Below, piece by piece: positions 31,758-36,263 of a stretch of DNA of 36,263 bases. The DNA lies in NCBI GenBank assembly GCA_903847335.1, contig CAINDI010000025.1:1-36263 (forward strand). The letters run 5' to 3'. The notes beneath the pieces were generated by a model. That model saw nothing but the letters and a program-made list of their open reading frames with translations. It was not told the origin of the DNA and searched no databases. The translations under genes were made by a program, and so were the position numbers. Within the stretch, counting starts at the first letter, position 1, and each line of letters begins with the position of its first letter. The DNA is from an uncultured Verrucomicrobiota bacterium. Lineage in GTDB: Bacteria > Verrucomicrobiota > Verrucomicrobiia > Palsa-1439.

Positions 31758-32347
31758 ACCAACGCAGCGCTCAAGCAGATGCGGTGCTGGTGAAGTTCGA
31801 TTGGGACGTTCCGCATTGCCGGCAGGTGGGGAACTTGGCGGTAACGTTGTTTGATCAATTGACTGCGTTGCACAATCTTGGCGCACCGGAGCGCGATCTT
31901 CTTGAGGCGGCGGCTTTGCTCCACGACATCGGCTGGACAGTGAGCCACGACAAACATCACAAGCACTCGTACCGGTTGATTCAGGAAAACCGGCAACGCT
32001 TGTCTAACTTCACCGCGACGGAAGTCGTGTTGGTGGCGAACATTGCGCGGTATCACCGCAAATCGTTACCGGCGCTGAAGCACGAAGCGTTCGCAACGTT
32101 ACCGGCGGCGGACCGGGAAGTCGTGCGCAAGTTGGCGGCGTTGTTGCGAATCGCGGACGGCTTGGACCGGCCACACCGGCAGCAAGTTCAGAAATTTACG
32201 AGTGAAATTACCGACACCGTCGTCACGCTCCGGTTGCAAGTCCGGGATAATCCAGAAGCGCATCGCACCGGTGGCGAACGGAAAAGCGATTTGTTTGAGC
32301 AAGTCTACCGGCGGCGATTGGTGGTGCTAGCCACAATGACCGGTTGA
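31754..32347 (+). CDS. standalone HD domain protein resembling the C-terminal domain of Ppx/GppA
   Basis: 197 residues. The HD motif LLHDIGW (His57, Asp58) is followed by KHHKHSYRLI (about 66-75), ATEVVLVANIARYHRK and LAALLRIADGLDRPH, exactly the order of landmarks in the C-terminal HD-like domain of exopolyphosphatase/guanosine pentaphosphatase (Ppx/GppA). The N-terminal ASKHA catalytic domains of Ppx are missing, and the frame begins just after the ROK kinase (itself an ASKHA fold) with an ATGA overlap. It may bind or hydrolyse polyphosphate or a phosphorylated nucleotide, or act as a partner of an ASKHA protein. Last gene of the seven-gene operon. Confidence 0.88.
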   Translation: MNQRSAQADAVLVKFDWDVPHCRQVGNLAVTLFDQLTALHNLGAPERDLLEAAALLHDIGWTVSHDKHHKHSYRLIQENRQRLSNFTATEVVLVANIARYHRKSLPALKHEAFATLPAADREVVRKLAALLRIADGLDRPHRQQVQKFTSEITDTVVTLRLQVRDNPEAHRTGGERKSDLFEQVYRRRLVVLATMTG

Positions 32348-32372
32348 CAGTTGCCGGTGGGATGCCTACGCT
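32344..32372 (+). promoter_or_regulatory. candidate promoter for the YqeY-like gene, placing the start at its ATG
   Basis: A consensus TTGACA (32344-32349) overlaps the HD gene stop codon; TACGCT (32367-32372) follows after 17 bases. The expected start is about 32379, which is the first base of the ATG, so the message may be leaderless. No ribosome site is seen. Confidence 0.45.
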
Positions 32373-32378
32373 ACGACC

Positions 32379-32822
32379 ATGCTGATTGAAAAACTTGCGG
32401 CGGATTTGAAACAAGCGATGCTGGCGAAAGAGGCCGCGCGGACCTCGACGTTGCGGATGCTGAAGTCGGCCATCGAATATCACAAGATGGAGAAGAAACA
32501 GGAAAGTCTGACGGATGCCGACGTCACCGCAGTCATCAAGAAACAAATCAAGCAGCGGCAGGATTCGATTGCAGGTTTTGAAAAAGGTGGCCGGGCCGAT
32601 CTCGTGGCGACGGAGCAGGCGGAGTTGGTGATTTTGAAAGCGTACTTGCCGGAGGAGTTGTCACCGGCGCAGGTGGAGGAGATTGTGAAAGCGGCCATCG
32701 CTGAAGTCGGCGCAACGACAAAAGCTGACATGGGCAAAGTGATGAAGGCCGTCCAAGCCAAAACTGGCGGTCGCGCGGATAACCGACTGGTGAGTCAGAT
32801 TGTTGGGGCGAGTCTGGCTTAA
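32379..32822 (+). CDS. GatB/YqeY domain protein
   Basis: 147 residues, the usual size of YqeY-like proteins. It opens with LIEKLAADLKQAMLAKEAARTSTLRMLKSAI, continues with VIKKQIKQRQDSIAGFEKGG and ELVILKAYLPEELSPAQVEEI, and ends with ADMGKVMKAVQAKTGGRADNRLVSQIV, all standard landmarks. The domain is shared with the tail of GatB, the amidotransferase that matures Gln-tRNA and Asn-tRNA, where it contacts tRNA; the role of the free protein is not settled. It sits 31 bases after the HD gene. Confidence 0.95.
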   Translation: MLIEKLAADLKQAMLAKEAARTSTLRMLKSAIEYHKMEKKQESLTDADVTAVIKKQIKQRQDSIAGFEKGGRADLVATEQAELVILKAYLPEELSPAQVEEIVKAAIAEVGATTKADMGKVMKAVQAKTGGRADNRLVSQIVGASLA

Positions 32823-32843
32823 CGGCAGTAGCTGTTTTGGCAT

Positions 32844-32872
32844 TTGACGCTGACGCGGCGCGCGGGTATTCT
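32844..32872 (+). promoter_or_regulatory. candidate sigma-70 type promoter for the PpiD/SurA-like gene
   Basis: TTGACG (32844-32849), a 17-base spacer, and TATTCT (32867-32872). Five of six -35 bases and four of six -10 bases match. The start would be about 20 bases before the ATG at 32899, leaving room for the AAGGAAA ribosome site at about 32886-32892. Confidence 0.55.
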
Positions 32873-32898
32873 CGCCGCACTTTTCAAGGAAAACACGT

Positions 32899-34551
32899 AT
32901 GTTTATTTCTCACGGTGAAAAATTACGGAAGAACGCTCGCTGGCTCATGGCGGGAGTATTACTGTTGCTCATCCCGGGATTCGTGGCGATGTTCACGACC
33001 ACCGGTAACACGGATCGGCGCGGTGGTGATTTGCCGACGATTCACGGGAAGCCCATCGCGGCGGCGGAATTCGAGCAGCAGCAGAATTTGGTGCAGGCGC
33101 AGTACATGATTTCGCAAGGTCGTGAGCTGCGCAAAACCGCCGATACGTTGGATCAACTCAAACAGCAAGCCGTGGTGCAATTGCTTTTGAATCGTAAGGC
33201 GAAGGAACTCGGCGTGCGAGTGACGGATGCGGAGTTGATGCAGCAAGTGCAGCACTTGCCGATGTTGGTGAACGACGCCGGTCAATTCGAGCCGGAACGC
33301 TACCGGCGCTTGCTGGCGTATCTCACAAAGTACGGAATTAATGAAGCGGCGTTTGAGCAAGTGCTCCGGAGTCAGTTGCTCCACGCGAAACTCCAGCAGC
33401 TCATCGTCTCGACCGTGACCGCGACGCCGGTGGAAGTGCAGCAAGCCTATTTGCCGCTGAACGAAAAAGTGACAGTGGACTTGGTCCGGTTTGAGATGGC
33501 CGATTACACCGTGCCGATTACCGTTTCCAACGCCGAAGTTCGCGCGTTTTACGAGGAGAGCAAGGAATCTTTCCGCACGCCGGCGAAAGTTAAAGTCCGG
33601 TACGCCACCTTCCCGATTGCTGAATCAGAAAAAACAATCCAACTCAGCGACGACGAAATCAACGAATTCTACGAACGGAACCGGTTCAAATTTACCGACA
33701 CCAACAATATCGCCAAGCCGTTGGTCGAGGTGAAACCGGAAGTCAAAGCGGAATTGCTGAAGCTGCGGGCTGAGCGTGCCGCCGGTGACCGGGCGACCGA
33801 GTTGACTGTCAAGCTCGTCCGGCAGTCCGAAGGTAAACCAGATTTCGCCAAGCTCTGCGCCGGTCTAAACGCTGCTGTGCAAGAGACCGGTTATCTCACT
33901 GCGACGAATAAGTTGCCCAGTCTCCAAGTCGGTCCAGATTTCATTCAGAAAGCTTTCATTCTGACGCCTGACCAGCCGTACAGCGATCCGATTGCCGGCT
34001 CGAATGCCTTTTACGTTTTGGAATATGTCGATGGCAAACCCAGCGGCATTCCCGCGTTCGAAGAAGTGCAAGACAAAGCCACGGAACAAGTCCGGCAACT
34101 CCGCCGGTACGCCGCCACGCTCGGCGATGGAACTGCAAAAGTCGAGCGATTGAAGAAGCTGATTGCCGGTGGCCAAACCTTTGCCGGTGCCTGCGCTGAA
34201 TTGAAACTCAAAGTCGAAACGCCACCGGCATTCACCGTGGCTCAAGAAAAACTCGATTTACCGGCCGCCACTAGCATTCAGCAAGTCGTCCTCGGTTTGC
34301 CAGTCAACGCCACCAGCGAACTCATTCGCACGATGACCGGTGGCGTGGTGGTTCACCTCCGCGACCGGCAAGCGGCGGACTTGGCGGAGTTCGAGAAGAA
34401 TAAAGCGCAATTCACCCAGCAAGTTCTCCAGCGCAACCGGCAAGCTTTGTTCAATGCTTGGCTGCAAGATGTTGTGCGCACCGAACAGGTCGATTTCAAA
34501 ATCAAACCGCGGACGACCGCTGAGACCGAAGAACCGCCCGCCGCGAACTAG
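32899..34551 (+). CDS. membrane-anchored PpiD/SurA-like periplasmic foldase
   Basis: 550 residues. An N-terminal membrane helix (WLMAGVLLLLIPGFVAMF, about 15-32) preceded by basic residues anchors the protein with its bulk in the periplasm. A SurA-N/PpiD-N-type helical domain follows (about 45-190: GKPIAAAEFEQQQN, LLNRKAKELGVRVTDAEL, FEPERYRRLLAYLTKYGIN). The middle and C-terminal part (about 220-500) contains parvulin-like segments (VKVRYATFPI, GYLTATNKLPSL, AFILTPDQPYSDPIAG) but the usual catalytic His-Gly pattern is not evident, so isomerase activity is uncertain. It probably assists outer-membrane or periplasmic protein folding. Its last 50 bases overlap the convergent GATase-like gene. 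Confidence 0.85.
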   Translation: MFISHGEKLRKNARWLMAGVLLLLIPGFVAMFTTTGNTDRRGGDLPTIHGKPIAAAEFEQQQNLVQAQYMISQGRELRKTADTLDQLKQQAVVQLLLNRKAKELGVRVTDAELMQQVQHLPMLVNDAGQFEPERYRRLLAYLTKYGINEAAFEQVLRSQLLHAKLQQLIVSTVTATPVEVQQAYLPLNEKVTVDLVRFEMADYTVPITVSNAEVRAFYEESKESFRTPAKVKVRYATFPIAESEKTIQLSDDEINEFYERNRFKFTDTNNIAKPLVEVKPEVKAELLKLRAERAAGDRATELTVKLVRQSEGKPDFAKLCAGLNAAVQETGYLTATNKLPSLQVGPDFIQKAFILTPDQPYSDPIAGSNAFYVLEYVDGKPSGIPAFEEVQDKATEQVRQLRRYAATLGDGTAKVERLKKLIAGGQTFAGACAELKLKVETPPAFTVAQEKLDLPAATSIQQVVLGLPVNATSELIRTMTGGVVVHLRDRQAADLAEFEKNKAQFTQQVLQRNRQALFNAWLQDVVRTEQVDFKIKPRTTAETEEPPAAN

Positions 34552-35230
34552 CCGCGCAGAATGCGGTGAAGAGCCGGCGGATTTGTGGCGTAACTTTCAA
34601 GAGTCGTTCTGGATGAAATTGCACGCCCCAGCAAAACTGCGCCGTCGAGTGTTCCACCGCTTCGATAATTCCATCTTCCGCCCAAGCGGTCACACGCAAC
34701 CTCGGCGCCACTTTGGCGAGCGCTTGATGGTGTGAACTATTGACCGGTGACTCACCGATTGCGGCACGAATTTTTGACGCCGACTCCCACCGGAGCTTGT
34801 GAAGCAAAATGTCAGGTTGGGGATGACTATGTCGTGGCACATCCGGCAAGAGCGTGCCACCAAACGCAACATTCATCACTTGAATCCCCCGGCAAATTCC
34901 CAACACCGGTATCCCGCGCCGGAGCGCGGTCCGAGTGAGAAAAATTTCCATCTCGTCCCGAACTTCATCCACATCACGAATCAAGGCGCGTTCCCGGGCC
35001 GGCATTCGCGGTGCATAAAACTTATGACTCACATCCGCGCCGCCGGTCAGCAGCAATCCATCGCACCGGTGCAAAAATTGCCGGAGCGTTGCCGGTTCGC
35101 GTGTGAGAGGTAAAATCACCGGTATGCCGCCGGCACTCGCAATGGCTTCGGAATATGCGGATTGGCAAAATGCGCCGCGCTTCGCCGATAAGGTACCGGC
35201 TTCCGATGTGAGTGCAATCAGCGGTTTCAT
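34502..35230 (-). CDS. class I glutamine amidotransferase-like gamma-glutamyl hydrolase (PuuD-like)
   Basis: 242 residues. The catalytic triad of the peptidase C26 family is visible: the nucleophile Cys in PVLGICRGIQVMNV (about 112-125), and His and Glu in GVQFHPER (about 205-212). Landmarks PLIALTSEAG, DGLLLTGGADVSH and VNSSHHQAL are typical of gamma-glutamyl-gamma-aminobutyrate hydrolases. Such enzymes hydrolyse gamma-glutamyl amides of polyamine breakdown; without other puu genes nearby the substrate is uncertain. The gene is convergent with the foldase gene and overlaps it, and is divergent from the tRNA gene. Confidence 0.92.
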   Translation of the reverse strand: MKPLIALTSEAGTLSAKRGAFCQSAYSEAIASAGGIPVILPLTREPATLRQFLHRCDGLLLTGGADVSHKFYAPRMPARERALIRDVDEVRDEMEIFLTRTALRRGIPVLGICRGIQVMNVAFGGTLLPDVPRHSHPQPDILLHKLRWESASKIRAAIGESPVNSSHHQALAKVAPRLRVTAWAEDGIIEAVEHSTAQFCWGVQFHPERLLKVTPQIRRLFTAFCAASSRRAVLRSQRSSAV

Positions 35231-35296
35231 GTAAGTTTGTGCTCCGGGAAAGATAGCTATGAAATGGGCACACGTCGAGTCGCGGTTGTAAGCAAC

Positions 35297-35325
35297 TTGA
35301 CCATTTGAACGGTAACGTTTATTGA
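35297..35325 (+). promoter_or_regulatory. candidate promoter for tRNA-Ser and the downstream phosphatase
   Basis: TTGACC (35297-35302) and TATTGA (35320-35325), 17 bases apart and just ahead of the tRNA at 35336. The -35 is good, the -10 poor (three of six). Position relative to a tRNA gene supports it more than the sequence does. Confidence 0.4.
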
Positions 35326-35335
35326 AGTACGCGTT

Positions 35336-35426
35336 GGAGAGGTGGCCGAGTGGTTGAAGGCGCCGGTCTCGAAAACCGGTATAGGCTCATGGTCTATCGA
35401 GGGTTCGAATCCCTCCCTCTCCGCCA
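35336..35426 (+). tRNA. tRNA-Ser (anticodon CGA), CCA encoded
   Basis: 91 bases. The acceptor arms GGAGAGG (35336-35342) and CCTCTCC (35416-35422) pair perfectly, followed by discriminator G and an encoded CCA. The D-arm has the serine-type GGCCGAGTGG, the anticodon stem CCGGT/ACCGG encloses the loop CTCGAAA with anticodon CGA (reads UCG), a long variable arm follows as expected of class II tRNA, and the T-arm is GAGGG-TTCGAAT-CCCTC. It lies 17 bases before the inositol-monophosphatase gene. Confidence 0.97.
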
Positions 35427-35443
35427 ATTTGAAAGAAATTAAC

Positions 35444-36199
35444 ATGCTTGAAACTGCGATCGCTGCCGCCTCTGCCGCTGGTAAGTTGCTGAAACAAAAC
35501 TTCGGCACCAAACTCGACGTCAATGCCGCGACACAACACGACATCAAGCTCGCGCTCGACGAACAGGCGCAGGCGCTCATCACTCGCGTCATTCTTGCCG
35601 ATTTCCCCGACCATTGTATTCTCGGCGAGGAAGCCATCACCGGCAACCAGCAGGCCGATGTGCGCTGGGTGGTGGATCCGCTCGACGGCACGGTGAATTA
35701 TTTCTACAACATTCCGCATTACGCCGTGAGCATCGCGGCCCAGCAACGCGTCGGCGACCGGTGGGAAACCGTGGCTGGTGTGGTGCTCGACCCGGAACGC
35801 GATGAATTATTCACCGGAGCTAAAGGTCAGCTACCGGCATTAAACGGCCAACCGATTCACGTGAGCGACCGAGCAGAACTTTCGCAAGCTATTGTGAGCA
35901 TCGGCTTTTTCAAAAACGAGGAAACCATTCGCAAAAGTTTGGTGAATTTTCAAAACTTGATTGGCCGCGTCCGCAAAATGCGCTTGATGGGCGCCGCCGC
36001 GCTCGACGTGGCGTACGTCGCCTGTGGCCGGTACGACGCTTACATTGAACACGGCATCAAGCTCTGGGACATTTGCGCCGGGCAATTGATTCTCGAACTC
36101 GCCGGCGGTCAAGTTACCAGTGCGCCGACCGGTGAAGCGCATACATTAGATGTGCGGATGTGGAATGGCAAACTGCCGGTCGAGGCATTGGTGCAATGA
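35444..36199 (+). CDS. suhB: inositol-1-monophosphatase family protein
   Basis: 251 residues from the ATG at 35444; the frame runs back through the tRNA but that is not translated. Li-sensitive phosphatase motifs are present: the GEEA motif (about 63-66), VVDPLDGTVNYFYNIPHYAVS (about 78-98) with the metal-binding Asp-x-x-Asp-Gly-Thr, and WDICAGQLILELAGG (about 208-222). These enzymes hydrolyse inositol phosphates and related sugar phosphates; SuhB also acts with rRNA antitermination in E. coli. It follows the tRNA closely and its stop overlaps the next start (ATGA), so it is coupled to the truncated membrane protein. Confidence 0.93.
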   Translation: MLETAIAAASAAGKLLKQNFGTKLDVNAATQHDIKLALDEQAQALITRVILADFPDHCILGEEAITGNQQADVRWVVDPLDGTVNYFYNIPHYAVSIAAQQRVGDRWETVAGVVLDPERDELFTGAKGQLPALNGQPIHVSDRAELSQAIVSIGFFKNEETIRKSLVNFQNLIGRVRKMRLMGAAALDVAYVACGRYDAYIEHGIKLWDICAGQLILELAGGQVTSAPTGEAHTLDVRMWNGKLPVEALVQ

Positions 36200-36263
36200 C
36201 CGAGCCGTCGGTTTGGTTGGTGACGCCGTTTGCGGTGTTGTTGCTGGCGATGGCGTTGATGCC
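36196..36263 (+). CDS. start of a membrane protein, cut by the window end
   Basis: An ATG overlapping the phosphatase stop opens 22 codons to the end of the window. The residues are TEPSVWLVTPFAVLLLAMAL then M and P: a short polar start and a strongly hydrophobic segment. The start of Na+/H+ antiporter or citrate-type transporters can look like this, but so can many others. No family is claimed. Confidence 0.6.
   Translation, partial: MTEPSVWLVTPFAVLLLAMALM

Noticed and set aside
35342-35443. In-frame N-terminal extension of the inositol monophosphatase through tRNA-Ser
   Set aside because: The extra 34 residues are a translation of the tRNA, a common annotation artefact; the ATG at 35444 gives the normal family start.
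1-36263. Insertion sequences, integrases or att sites around tRNA-Ser
   Set aside because: No transposase or integrase gene and no duplicate of the tRNA 3' end was seen in the window.

Overview
The window looks like a chromosomal segment of a free-living Verrucomicrobiota bacterium (Pedosphaera/Limisphaerales-like). This is inferred from gene content: a DUF1501 / DUF1549-DUF1553 / PPC-domain set typical of the Planctomycetota-Verrucomicrobiota group, a DUF1573-rhodanese-MauE-RidA run, a pectin-degradation cluster, and a coiled-coil plus prenyltransferase-repeat exported pair. G+C is moderate (mid-50s % by eye). A striking local signature is the dense occurrence of CCGG, often as ACCGGT or GCCGG, in most genes. 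No phage, transposase, CRISPR or plasmid gene was seen.

Layout. 1-972: the tail of a flavin oxidoreductase coupled to an SDR reductase, ending in a probable terminator. 1103-2812 (-): a GT39-like membrane glycosyltransferase with a 15-base homopolymer inside its reading frame. 2975-5249 (-): a four-gene operon of DUF1573 lipid-side/exported protein, rhodanese, MauE/DoxX membrane protein and RidA. 5330-6058 (-) and 6123-8645 (+): lipoate-protein ligase divergent from homodimeric pyruvate dehydrogenase E1, a sensible pair because PDH needs lipoylated E2. 8729-9790 (+): a chorismatase/RidA-superfamily protein. 9738-11975 (-) PPC protein, 13838-15157 (-) DUF1501 protein and 15183-17378 (-) FHA-DUF1549-DUF1553 protein form one functional set, interrupted by 12112-13845 (+), a sugar kinase fused to a MurNAc-6-phosphate etherase.

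17725-22741 (-) is a compact four-gene pectin cluster: GH28, alpha/beta esterase and two SGNH esterases. 23037-27337 (+) holds three exported proteins: a giant Ala/Gln-rich coiled-coil protein, a prenyltransferase-repeat protein and an unknown.

The most interesting segment is 27405-32347 (+): seven genes, each overlapping the next by 4-8 bases (LpxH-like phosphoesterase, CHAD protein, two thymidylate-kinase-like paralogues, a small helical protein, a ROK kinase, and a standalone HD protein like the Ppx/GppA C-terminal domain). CHAD and Ppx-type HD domains both point to polyphosphate, so this may be an undescribed polyphosphate or nucleotide handling module. It is followed by a YqeY-like protein (32379-32822), a PpiD/SurA-type foldase (32899-34551), a class I glutamine-amidotransferase-like hydrolase (34502-35230, -), tRNA-Ser(CGA) (35336-35426), an inositol-monophosphatase family enzyme (35444-36199) and the first codons of a membrane protein (36196 onward).

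All identifications come from reading motifs by eye; no database search was run. Promoter and terminator calls are pattern matches only.
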